A DNA stretch of 64,000 nt from Segatella copri. Its GTDB lineage: Bacteria; Bacteroidota; Bacteroidia; Bacteroidales; Bacteroidaceae. A program made the translations under genes and the position numbers. Of the stretch, positions 8,037 to 16,702 are shown in pieces. Each line of letters opens with the position of its first letter. Position 1 is the first letter of the stretch. The DNA lies in NCBI RefSeq assembly GCF_949820605.1, contig NZ_CATKVU010000006.1, forward strand, positions 682,001 through 746,000, written 5' to 3'. Under the pieces are notes generated by a model. It was not told where the DNA came from. It saw nothing but the letters and a program-made list of their open reading frames with translations, and made no database searches.

Positions 8037-10123
8037 ATGAACAAGAGATTGATGTTTTCGGCAGCACTCGTGATGGCGCTGCTTTCGGCAAACGCTCAGA
8101 AAAGGGCGTTTACCATCGAAGATTTGTACAGGGTGAAGGGCGTATCTTCAGTAAGCCTTTCGCCTGATGGTAAGACGGTTTGCTATACCGCCAGTTCTTC
8201 TGACCTGAAGAACCAGAAGTCTGGCTCCGACATCTATATCATGAATGCGGATGGCTCTCACGCCAAGGCTCTTACCGAGGATGGAAAGAGCTGTTCTGCC
8301 GTATGGAGCAAGGATGGAAAGAGTATCTTCTTTACTAATTATGAGAAAGGGACGGCTCAGATCTTTCGCATGGATCTGACTACCTGCGAGACGGAACAGG
8401 TAACTGATTATGAGTTGGGTATCGGTAGTCCTGTCATCTCTCCGGATGAGCGATACATTGCCTTTACCGCAGAAGTATATCCCGACCTGGGGGCTGATGC
8501 CAAGGCTAACAAGGCCCGGATGGAGAAAAAAGAGCAGGGACCTGTACAGGCGCATATTGCCGACAAGTTGCTCTACCGTCATTGGACGAGCTATAATGAT
8601 GGCAGATGCAATCACCTTATCCTTTTCGATACACAGACGAAGACTTACAAGGATCTGACTCCGGGCAATTATTCGCTTATATTCGTGGTTGGGGGTGGAA
8701 TCACCTATCAATTCTCTCCTGACAGCAAGGAGATCTGTTTCGTATCCAATCATGATGAGCATCAGGAGGCTAGCACCAATGCCGACCTGTGGACGGTATC
8801 TGTGAATGGGGGAGAACCGGTCTGCATCACGAAGGAGAACAAGGCTTGGGATGGTACTCCAGCCTATTCGCCTGACGGCAAGTATATCGCTTACCGCTTG
8901 CAGCAAGTACCTGGTTATGAGTCTGATCGCTTCCGTCTTGCTATCTACGACCGGGCTGCAAAGAAGTCTACCATCCTGACAGAGAAGTTTGACAACTGGG
9001 TAGATGATTACAAATGGGCTCCCGACAGCAAGAGTATCTTCTTCCTCGGTCAGGTACAGGGCGCTGAGCCGCTCTACAAGCTCGATATAGCCAGAAAAAC
9101 CATCTTGCCGGTATTGACGGGCAAGGCCATCTCGGAGTTTGATTTCGATAATAAGGGTATGGTATATTATACCTATAGTACGACTGGTAAGCCATCGGCC
9201 CTCTATCGCCAGCAGATGAAAAAGTGGAATGGAACTCCTGTAGCAAGCGGCAAGGAACAGCAGATAACCTTCCTCAACCAGCAGTTGGAGGATGAAGTGG
9301 ATATCCGTCCATCTGAGAGCATCTGGGTAGAGGGTGCTGGTGGTGACAAGGTACAGGTATTCATCGTGAAGCCACACAACTTTGATGCCAGCAAGAAATA
9401 TCCGCTTATCATCAATGTGCATGGCGGACCACAGATGCAGTGGATGAATTCCTTCCGTGGCGACTGGCAGGTTTATCCTGCTGCCGGTTATGTGGTGGCT
9501 TATCCTAATCCTCACGGTTCTACGGGATATGGTCAGGCTTTCACCCGTGCCATCTCTGGCGACTGGGGCGGAAAGGTATTCGAGGATGTAATGAAGGTTA
9601 CCGATAAGTTGGCAACCCTGGAATATGTTGATTCTACCAGGACGGGGCGATGGGATGGTCGTATGGCGGTTACATGATGAACTGGCTGCAGGGACATACC
9701 AAGCGATTCAAGTGTCTGGCTTCCATGATGGGCGTATATGACTTGCGCTCTATGTGGGGCAGTACTGAGGAAGTATGGTTTCCTAACTTTGAGTTAGAGG
9801 GACAGCCTTATAATTCCGATCTCTACAAGAAGTGGTCACCATCCTCATACATCAAGAACTTCTCAACACCAACCCTCGTGATGACGGGCGAGCTGGACTA
9901 TCGTGTACCGTATACCCAGAGTTTGCAGTATTTCACAGCCTTGCAGACCCTGAACATTCCTTCGCGACTGATAGTCTTGAAGTATGATGGTCACTGGCCA
10001 AGCAACCTGAAGTCGATGCCGCTCTATTACAATGCGCACCTCGACTGGTTCCATCGTTATCTTGGCGGTGCTCCTGCACCTTGGGACACAGAGAAAATGG
10101 TGAATAATGAGATAGATTACTAA
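8037..10123 (+). pseudogene. S9 prolyl-oligopeptidase family peptidase with a -1 frameshift
   Basis: A signal peptide (residues 1-20, ending NAQ) leads into a TolB/WD-like beta-propeller (about 30-380) and an alpha/beta-hydrolase peptidase domain. The first frame runs 8037-9677; the remainder (9650-10123) is in another frame. At about 9640-9646 one base is missing: the sequence before GWSYGGYMM reads correctly only if a nucleotide is restored just before the GGGG run. The break lies just before the catalytic Ser (GWSYGG, near 9656). The later Asp (GELDYRVP) and His (DGHWPS) of the triad remain in the second frame. Intact, it would be about 694 residues, a dipeptidyl-peptidase/acylaminoacyl-peptidase acting in the periplasm. 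A -7 element TATTTTTG lies at 8000-8007. The break could be real or a sequencing error at the homopolymer. Confidence 0.8.
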
Positions 10124-10160
10124 GATGCCCTATATATAATAAGGTGTAGAAAAACAAAAT

Positions 10161-10202
10161 AAAAAAGCTCCATTCGCAAACTGATACGAATGGAGCTTTT
10201 TT
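10161..10202. terminator. Bidirectional terminator between convergent genes
   Basis: A 16-bp stem made of A6 then GCTCCATTCG, pairing with CGAATGGAGC then T6 around a ten-base loop. It serves the S9 peptidase on one strand and rng on the other. Confidence 0.9.
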
Positions 10203-10216
10203 CTGATAATTAAAAC

Positions 10217-11788
10217 TTACTTTGTTTCCTGTTCTTCCTGCATGTCCAGATACTGGTTGTCCTTGTCGTAGAATTCGTACTGGAGGAATGCCAGTTTCTG
10301 TGAAGGAATCACATTGAAGCCGAAACCATACTTAAACTGCCATCTGCGCTTCAGGGAAATGAAGCCCTTGTTGATGAAGGCAGCCACGTAAGGATTCACA
10401 TACAAAGTGAATTTCTTGACGCCGATCTTGTTGACTAGGCGGTCGATTTTTCTTTCCAACTGGTCGGTGAAGAGGATGCTAGACTTGATCTTGCCCGTAC
10501 CGAAACAGGTAGGGCAGGTTTCATCTACATTCACATCCATAGCCGGACGTACACGCTGGCGTGTAATCTGCATCAGTCCGAACTTGCTCAATGGCAGGAT
10601 GTTGTGCTTGGCACGGTCCTTCTGCATGTTCTTGCACATGCGTTCATAGAGCAACTGTCGGTCTTCGGCAAGGTTCATGTCGATGAAGTCGACAACAATG
10701 ATGCCTCCCATATCTCGGAGGCGCAATTGTCTAGCCAACTCATCAGCAGCGCCGAGGTTAACGTCCAGTGCATTTGCTTCCTGACCTTTCTCACGAGTTC
10801 TGTTACCACTGTTTACATCGACAACATGCAAGGCCTCGGTGTGCTCGATGATAAGATAAGCACCATGCTTGTAGTTAACAACACGACCAAAGCCAGCTTT
10901 AATCTGCTTGGTAATGCTGAAATTGTCGAAGATAGGCACCTTACCGGTGTAGAGCTTAACTATGCCCGCCTTTTCAGGGGCTATTAGAGAAACATAGTTC
11001 TTCACCTCGTTCATCACATCTTCGTTGTTCACGTAGATGTTCTCGTAAGATGGGTTAAACAAGTCACGCAAGAGAGCAACGGCTCTTCCGGTCTCCTCGA
11101 ATGCAAGTTGCGGGCGCTGCTGGGTCTTCTGTACCTTGGCGATAGCATCCTCCCATCGCTTCACCAGGACTTTCAGTTCAGCATCGAGCTCAGCGACCTT
11201 CTTACCCTCAGCCACAGTGCGGACGATAACGCCGCAATTCTTTGGTTTGATGCTGTGAATGAGTTGTTTGAGTCGGGAGCGTTCTTCACCGCTTTTAATT
11301 TTCGACGAGACAGAAACTTTATCACCGAATGGCATGAGTACCAGGTATCGGCCCGCGAATGAGATTTCGCCTGTGAGTCGAGGTCCCTTGGTAGAGATTG
11401 GTTCCTTTACGATTTGTACCAGCACTTCCTGTCCTGCTTTGAGTACATTCTGTATGCTGCCGTCTTTTTCCAATTCAGGCATTTTGCTGGCTTTAGAGAA
11501 TGGGAAAAGTTTCTTTCTGTCGCTCTGTACTTGTTTAAGGTACTTCTGGTAGGAATTAAAATGACTTCCTAGGTCAAGATAATGAAGAAAGGCGTCGCGT
11601 TCATAACCTACATCCACGAAGCAGGCGTTAAGACCCGGCATCAGTTTTTTTACCTTTGCGATGTAGATGTTGCCCACAGAGAATGATGCCTCACGAGGTT
11701 CGTTCTGGTATTCCACCAGCTGCTTGTCCTCCATGAGTGCGATAGAGATGTCTTTCTGTTGGACATCAATTACAACTTCGCTTGTCAT
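10217..11788 (-). CDS. rng: Ribonuclease G/E family endoribonuclease
   Basis: A 523-residue RNase G-type enzyme. It has an N-terminal S1-like RNA-binding region (FSVGNIYIAKVKKLMPGLNACFVDVGYERDAFLHY is the typical core, residues about 36-70). It then has the RNase H-like/DNase I-like catalytic part, with the metal-binding Asp pair in VVDFIDMN (about 362-370), and the zinc-link CPTCFGTGK (about 430). It cleaves single-stranded 5'-monophosphorylated RNA in rRNA maturation and mRNA decay. It lacks the long scaffold tail of RNase E. It follows the HU and small basic protein genes on the same strand, and the three may be co-transcribed. Confidence 0.93.
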   Translation of the reverse strand: MTSEVVIDVQQKDISIALMEDKQLVEYQNEPREASFSVGNIYIAKVKKLMPGLNACFVDVGYERDAFLHYLDLGSHFNSYQKYLKQVQSDRKKLFPFSKASKMPELEKDGSIQNVLKAGQEVLVQIVKEPISTKGPRLTGEISFAGRYLVLMPFGDKVSVSSKIKSGEERSRLKQLIHSIKPKNCGVIVRTVAEGKKVAELDAELKVLVKRWEDAIAKVQKTQQRPQLAFEETGRAVALLRDLFNPSYENIYVNNEDVMNEVKNYVSLIAPEKAGIVKLYTGKVPIFDNFSITKQIKAGFGRVVNYKHGAYLIIEHTEALHVVDVNSGNRTREKGQEANALDVNLGAADELARQLRLRDMGGIIVVDFIDMNLAEDRQLLYERMCKNMQKDRAKHNILPLSKFGLMQITRQRVRPAMDVNVDETCPTCFGTGKIKSSILFTDQLERKIDRLVNKIGVKKFTLYVNPYVAAFINKGFISLKRRWQFKYGFGFNVIPSQKLAFLQYEFYDKDNQYLDMQEEQETK

Positions 11789-11913
11789 ATCTTCAATAAT
11801 CTTTTAACTTTAAATTAATACAAAAAAAGGGTATGTCATTCCATATCAGAACTGACACACCCCCTCAGTCACGAACTGACCGAGAGCTATAGTAGACTAG
11901 CTACACTGCTAGC

Positions 11914-12003
11914 TTACTTGCTCTTATGTCTGTTCTTACGTAATCTCTTTTTACGCTTGTGAGTAGCCATCTTGTGGCCCTTCTTTTTCTTTCCGTTTGG
12001 CAT
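11914..12003 (-). CDS. Very small basic protein, AURKAIP1/COX24-like (bS22/mS38 type)
   Basis: A 29-residue ORF on the minus strand, starting at the ATG complementary to 12001-12003: MPNGKKKKGHKMATHKRKK then RLRKNRHKSK. About 60 percent of residues are Lys, Arg or His. The HKMATHKRKKRLRK core resembles the AURKAIP1/COX24 domain, whose members (mitochondrial mS38, mycobacterial bS22) bind the small ribosomal subunit. It sits between hup and rng, a nucleic-acid-related context. A ribosomal role is inferred from composition and family resemblance. Confidence 0.7.
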   Translation of the reverse strand: MPNGKKKKGHKMATHKRKKRLRKNRHKSK

Positions 12004-12068
12004 GATTTTAAAATTTTAAAATATTGTTATTATAAAAAATGATATTTCTCTCTTCCTGTCCAGCAGTA

Positions 12069-12353
12069 TTACTGAGCGTTCTGCATCTCCTCAATGAAGC
12101 TCTTTGATGGCTTGAAGCTTGGCAAGTCGTGAGCTGGAATCGTGATGGTTGTATTCTTAGAGATGTTACGGGCAGTCTTAGCAGCACGATGCTTGATGTT
12201 GAAGCTGCCGAAGCCACGCAAGTATACATTGTCCTTCTTTTCGATGAGGCACTTCTTAACCTCTTCCATAAAAGCCTCTACTACAGTACCTACTTCTTTC
12301 TTAGGCATACCAGTAGCGATAGCTACCTCATTAATGATATCTGCTTTGGTCAT
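12069..12353 (-). CDS. HU/IHF family DNA-binding protein
   Basis: A 94-residue histone-like protein (MTKADIINEVAIATGMPKKEV...). The dimerisation helices occupy residues 1-45, followed by the GFGSFNIKHRAAKTARN beta-arm (about 47-65) that inserts in the minor groove. The conserved beta-arm Pro-containing tip is seen as TTITIPAHDLPSFKPSKSF. It bends DNA and compacts the nucleoid. A minus-strand -7 element TATCTTTG at 12401-12408 gives a leader of about 45 nt. It is the first gene of the hup / small basic protein / rng group. Confidence 0.93.
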   Translation of the reverse strand: MTKADIINEVAIATGMPKKEVGTVVEAFMEEVKKCLIEKKDNVYLRGFGSFNIKHRAAKTARNISKNTTITIPAHDLPSFKPSKSFIEEMQNAQ

Positions 12354-12520
12354 TTCTTTATTTTTTACTAATTTTACTTGTTAATCTTTATTTCGGTGTG
12401 CAAAGATACAAGTTTTTTATGATATAACAAAATACTTAAGGCTTTTTTTGCAAAAATAATGCTCTAAGTATTTGCATATAAGGTTTTTATTGCGTATTTT
12501 TGCACCAAAATAGAGAAATT

Positions 12521-13345
12521 ATGAGATTTAAGAGATATTTTTTTGCTTTGATGATGGTTGCCTTTCATGCATTGGCGTTGACGGCTGGGGAGGTCTGGAC
12601 GGCGAAAAATGTACCGATTCCTTTCCTCAGGGATTCTACGCAATATGTTTCCGACCCGGATGGATATGTTGATAAGGCTCAGAAGGATTCTGCCAATTTC
12701 TATCTTCAGAAACTGAAGTTGGAGTGTGGCGTACAGAATGTGCTCATCATTGTGGGAAAGGTTGACAACCAGGATGCCTTCCGAATGGCACAGGATGTGG
12801 GCAATCAATATGGTATCGGTTACAAGAAGAGCCGGAGAGGACTGGTTATCGTCATTGCGGTGGAGGATCATAAATACTTTATTGCTCCAGGAAGTGGACT
12901 GGAGGGTGAGTTGACTGATGTGGACTGTGATGATATTGCCCGAGCTTGCATCGTGAAGTATATGCGCGAAGACAATCCGGGCGAGGCAGTAGCATCTGTG
13001 AGCCGTGCTATATATAATAAGGTGAAAAGTGGACGGACGGGAATTGCGAATGTTGATGAAGGTTCGGTTAATGACGAAGAGGACTGGTTCCTGGTCATTA
13101 TCCTGTTCCTTATCTTCTTCGGTATTCCTATCTATCTGTTTATCCGGTATATTCTGGAGATGCTCGGTATTGTGAAGCCAAGATCGAAGAGCAATCAGCG
13201 AAACCAGTCTCGTAGGAGAAACAATGACGATGACTGGATACCTCCTTTCTTTATGGGAGGTGGCGGTTCTTCCGGTGGCGGTTTCTCGGGCGGTTCTTTT
13301 GGCGGAGGTACCTTTAGCGGAGGCGGCTCTGGCGGAGGATGGTGA
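12521..13345 (+). CDS. TPM domain membrane protein
   Basis: A signal peptide (MRFKRYFFALMMVAFHALALTAG) is followed by a TPM domain (about residues 25-170, including VQNVLIIVGKVDNQ and YKKSRRGLVIVIA). One transmembrane helix follows at about 192-214 and a Gly/Ser-rich C-terminal tail at 250-274. TPM proteins have been linked to photosystem repair in plants and to phosphatase-like folds; the bacterial role is uncertain. The start is set at 12521, not the TTG at 12500, because the -7 element TATTTTTG occupies 12495-12502. It lies 47 bp upstream of a LemA gene, its usual partner. Confidence 0.85.
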   Translation: MRFKRYFFALMMVAFHALALTAGEVWTAKNVPIPFLRDSTQYVSDPDGYVDKAQKDSANFYLQKLKLECGVQNVLIIVGKVDNQDAFRMAQDVGNQYGIGYKKSRRGLVIVIAVEDHKYFIAPGSGLEGELTDVDCDDIARACIVKYMREDNPGEAVASVSRAIYNKVKSGRTGIANVDEGSVNDEEDWFLVIILFLIFFGIPIYLFIRYILEMLGIVKPRSKSNQRNQSRRRNNDDDWIPPFFMGGGGSSGGGFSGGSFGGGTFSGGGSGGGW

Positions 13346-13392
13346 TGACTGATTATAGTTAATAGTTTATAGTAAATAATTAATTAATAATA

Positions 13393-14022
13393 ATGACAAT
13401 GGAACAGACAATGAATTCAAACATGCAACCGGCAAAGAGAGGTATAAAGAAAAGTTGGATTATCCTGGGCATCATAGTTGTGCTGGTACTATGGATGTTC
13501 AGTGGTTATAACGGATTGATAGAGAAACAGGAGTTGGCTACCACAGAGTTGGCTAATGTTCAGACTCAGTATCAGCGTCGTGCAGACATGATGCCACAGT
13601 TGGCAAAGATAGTAAAGGCTTATGCCAAGCATGAGAAAGAAACCTTTGCCGAGGTAACCAAGGCTCGTGCTGCTGTTGGTCAGGTAAAGCTGGATGCCAA
13701 CAATCTTACTGAGGCTAGCCTGAAGAAGTATGCTGCTGCACAGGGTGAGTTGGCGAATGCATTCTCCAAACTGATGGTAGTAGCCGAGAAATATCCTGAG
13801 TTGAAAGCCAGCGAGAACTTCAAGGCTCTTCAGGTTCAGGAAGAGGGTACGGAAAACCGCATCAGCGAGGCACGTCGCAAATATAACGAAGCCGTCCAGA
13901 ACTATAACCAGACGGTTAGGAAAATGCCTAGTGCCCTTATCGCTGGCCTCTTCAATTTCAATGTGATGCCTAAGTTTGAGGCAGCAGCAGGTGCTGAGAA
14001 GGCGCCAGATTTGGATATCTAA
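13393..14022 (+). CDS. LemA family protein
   Basis: A 209-residue protein with an N-terminal transmembrane helix (about residues 23-40, KKSWIILGIIVVLVLWMF) and a long helical domain with the family signatures YNGLIEKQE, QYQRRADMMPQLAKIVKAYAKHE and ENRISEARRKYNEAVQNYNQ. The helices face the periplasm or exterior. Function is not settled in the family. It probably forms an operon with the TPM gene just upstream and ends at a clear terminator. Confidence 0.92.
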   Translation: MTMEQTMNSNMQPAKRGIKKSWIILGIIVVLVLWMFSGYNGLIEKQELATTELANVQTQYQRRADMMPQLAKIVKAYAKHEKETFAEVTKARAAVGQVKLDANNLTEASLKKYAAAQGELANAFSKLMVVAEKYPELKASENFKALQVQEEGTENRISEARRKYNEAVQNYNQTVRKMPSALIAGLFNFNVMPKFEAAAGAEKAPDLDI

Positions 14023-14075
14023 TTTAGAATTGATCATTAAGAATCCTGTTTTTCTACGGAATTAATAAGTTTGTC

Positions 14076-14121
14076 ATCTAGCCAATGGGAACGAGAAGTG
14101 TTTCGTTGGCTAGATTTTTTG
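14076..14121 (+). terminator. Terminator after lemA
   Basis: ATCTAGCCAA (14076-14085) pairs with TTGGCTAGAT (14106-14115), followed by T6. Confidence 0.85.
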
Positions 14122-14280
14122 TTTCATGCTCTTTCAAATTGAAAGTAACTCAATATTTTATATATATTTTGTATTTCAGATGTTTTTTATTTCAGAAATT
14201 CTTTGTATCTTTGCACGCAATTTAAGAATTATGGTAGAAATACCGCAAACATTGAAATTTCAATAAGGTAAATTACAAAT

Positions 14281-15735
14281 ATGAAACAAACAAAGATTGT
14301 CGCTTCCATCAGTGATCGTAAATGTGATCAGGATTTTATCCGAAAACTGTTTTTCGCCGGTATGAACGTTGTTCGTATGAATACTGCTCATGCCACAGAA
14401 GAGGGTATACGCACCATCGTAAAGAATGTAAGAGCCGTGTCTCCACATATTGGTATTATGATTGATACTAAAGGTCCTGAGGTGCGAACTACAGGTGTGA
14501 AGGAACCTATCCACTACAATGTTGGTGATGTAGTGAAAATCTTTGGACGTCCGGAAATGGAGTCTTCTCATGATATTGTGAATGTGAGCTATCCTGACAT
14601 CGCAGCCGATGTTAAGGTAGGTGATGATTTGCTCTTCGATGATGGTGAACTCGATATGAAGATTATCGACAGCCAGGGTCCTATGCTGGTTGCCGAGGTT
14701 CAGAACGAGGGAGTGCTCGGGGCTCACAAGAGCGTGAATGTGCCGGGAGAGCATATCGACCTGCCTGCACTGACAGAGAAAGACCGCCGGAATATTGAAC
14801 TTGCTATCGAGTTGGATATTGATTTCATCGCTCACTCTTTTGTGCGCAATGCAGCCGATGTGAAGGCCGTTCAGAATATCTTGGACGCTCACAACAGTGA
14901 TATCAAGATTATCTCTAAGATTGAAAATCAGGAAGGTGTAGATAATATTGACGAGATTATTGATGCCTGCTATGGTATCATGATTGCCCGTGGTGACCTG
15001 GGTATCGAGGTGCCAATCGAGAGAATTCCTGGCATCCAGCGCCGCATCATCTCTAAGTGTGTGAAGGCGCAGAAACCGGTAATCGTAGCAACACAGATGT
15101 TGCATACCATGATTAAAAATCCACGTCCTACCCGTGCTGAGGTAACCGATATTGCCAATGCTATCTTCTATCGAACCGATGCGCTGATGCTTTCTGGTGA
15201 AACAGCAAGCGGAAAGTATCCTGTAGAAGCAGTGCAGACCATGGCACGTATTGCTGAGCAGGCAGAGAAGGATAAGTCTCCACTGAATGATATTGATCCA
15301 ATGGAAGGGGGCAAGATTGACCAGAAACTCTTCCTGGCTCATGCTGCCATTGAGGCTACAAAGAAGTTGGGTGTTGCCGGTATCATCACTGATGGTGAAA
15401 CCGGTCAGACTGCACGCGACCTGGCAGCCTTCCGTGGTCCTAGTCCGGTCTTGGCTATCTGCTACAAGGAGAAACTTCAGCGCTGGTTGAATCTGAGCTA
15501 TGGTATTATTCCAATCCATCAGAAGGATCAGGTTTCTACCAAAGCTATGTTTACTGCTGCGGTACGTATGCTTCGCCAGAAAGGCTACTTAGGTGAGGAG
15601 GATAAGATTGCTTATCTGAGCGGTAGCTTTGGAGAGGGTGGAGGTACTACCTTCGTAGAAATTAATAAGGTGAAGAAGATTTTCGATAACAGTTATAGCT
15701 TTAATTTGCCATCAAATGGCATCGAAGATAAGTAA
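14281..15735 (+). CDS. pyk: Pyruvate kinase
   Basis: Converts phosphoenolpyruvate and ADP to pyruvate and ATP, the last step of glycolysis. The 484-residue chain shows RMNTAHA near residue 35, DTKGPEVRT (about 62-70), the signature MIARGDLGIEVP (about 238-249) with catalytic metal ligands upstream in KIENQEG, and TRAEVTDIANAIFYRTDALMLSGETA. The C-terminal allosteric domain is present. A -7 element TATCTTTG at 14206-14213 gives a leader of about 60 nt. It is monocistronic, between two terminator/promoter units. Confidence 0.96.
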   Translation: MKQTKIVASISDRKCDQDFIRKLFFAGMNVVRMNTAHATEEGIRTIVKNVRAVSPHIGIMIDTKGPEVRTTGVKEPIHYNVGDVVKIFGRPEMESSHDIVNVSYPDIAADVKVGDDLLFDDGELDMKIIDSQGPMLVAEVQNEGVLGAHKSVNVPGEHIDLPALTEKDRRNIELAIELDIDFIAHSFVRNAADVKAVQNILDAHNSDIKIISKIENQEGVDNIDEIIDACYGIMIARGDLGIEVPIERIPGIQRRIISKCVKAQKPVIVATQMLHTMIKNPRPTRAEVTDIANAIFYRTDALMLSGETASGKYPVEAVQTMARIAEQAEKDKSPLNDIDPMEGGKIDQKLFLAHAAIEATKKLGVAGIITDGETGQTARDLAAFRGPSPVLAICYKEKLQRWLNLSYGIIPIHQKDQVSTKAMFTAAVRMLRQKGYLGEEDKIAYLSGSFGEGGGTTFVEINKVKKIFDNSYSFNLPSNGIEDK

Positions 15736-15853
15736 AAAAGGCTATTATTTCAAAAAAAAATAGACGTAAATAGAATTATTGGTGCAAAAATTTGCAGTAT
15801 TCAAAAAAATACCGTAATTTTGCACCAATATTTTAAAACGAAAATTTTAGAAA

Positions 15854-16654
15854 ATGAAAAAACTCGTTAGTTCAGTTTTAGTCGCTTTGACTATACTCTT
15901 AGTACTTGGCAGTTGTGGAAGTACTAAGAATGTAGCTTATTTCCAAAATGCAGATTCTATCAGCTTGGCTGCTTCAAGAATGCTTTATGAAGCCAAGATT
16001 ATGCCTAAGGACGAACTTACAATTACAGTAATTACAACAGATCCAAAGGCTGCCATGCCTTTCAACCTCTCTGTCTCTCAAACATTGGGTACAAGCGGAC
16101 AGCTGAGTTATGGTAGTGGTTCCCTGCAAGGATATCTGGTTGATAATGATGGTAATATTGAGTTTCCTGTTGTTGGTACCTTGCATGTCGGTGGTTTGAC
16201 CAAGAAACAGGCTGAAGATCTCATCAAGAATAAGGTGAAGCCTTATCTGGCAGAAAAAGAAAATCCAATTGTTACGGTTCGCATGGGCAGTTACCATGTA
16301 TCTGTATTAGGTGAAGTCGAAAAGCCAGGAATTATTTATGCTCCACAGGAGAAGATGAGTATTCTTGAAGCTTTGGCACAGTGTGGCGACTTAACCATCT
16401 ATGGTAAGCGTGACAATGTATTATTGATTCGTCAGGATGCAGCAGGAGAGAAGCATACTTATCGTATGAACTTGAATGATGCAAATATTATTAATTCACC
16501 ATTCTATTATCTGCAGCAGAATGATATTATCTATGTAGAACCAAATAAGGTGAAAGCTCAAAACTCATCTATCGGTTCATCTACTACATTGTGGTTCTCT
16601 GCCGTTGGTACATTGATTTCTATCGCATCATTGATTGTCAATATCTTGCGATAG
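15854..16654 (+). CDS. Polysaccharide export lipoprotein (Wza-like, Poly_export + SLBB)
   Basis: Signal peptide and lipobox (LVLGSCGS, Cys at about residue 22) mark an outer-membrane or periplasmic lipoprotein. The Poly_export domain (about 45-140, PKDELTITVIT and GNIEFPVVGTLHVGGLTKKQAEDLI) precedes an SLBB motif (VSVLGEVEKPGIIYAP, about 155-170). A final hydrophobic helix (about 240-262) could span the outer membrane as in Wza. The family exports capsule or exopolysaccharide, but no Wzc kinase or glycosyltransferase lies nearby, so it is an orphan. A -7 element TAATTTTG lies at 15815-15822. Read-through to glmS, 48 bp downstream, is plausible. Confidence 0.85.
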   Translation: MKKLVSSVLVALTILLVLGSCGSTKNVAYFQNADSISLAASRMLYEAKIMPKDELTITVITTDPKAAMPFNLSVSQTLGTSGQLSYGSGSLQGYLVDNDGNIEFPVVGTLHVGGLTKKQAEDLIKNKVKPYLAEKENPIVTVRMGSYHVSVLGEVEKPGIIYAPQEKMSILEALAQCGDLTIYGKRDNVLLIRQDAAGEKHTYRMNLNDANIINSPFYYLQQNDIIYVEPNKVKAQNSSIGSSTTLWFSAVGTLISIASLIVNILR

Positions 16655-16702
16655 CAGGTAATAGAAGAGAGTAAAATAAGAATACTACAAAAATAATAAT
16701 AT

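Noticed and set aside
8148-9515. A 455-codon open frame on the minus strand inside the S9 peptidase gene.
   Set aside because: It is a shadow of a well-supported gene on the other strand. The translation has no recognisable domain, and no promoter element was noticed for it.
12500-12520. TTG start for the TPM gene.
   Set aside because: It overlaps the -7 promoter element, and the ATG at 12521 begins directly with a normal signal peptide.
14260-15519. A 419-codon minus-strand frame opposite pyruvate kinase.
   Set aside because: It overlaps a certain core gene over most of its length and shows low-complexity His/Thr/Leu composition typical of antisense shadows.
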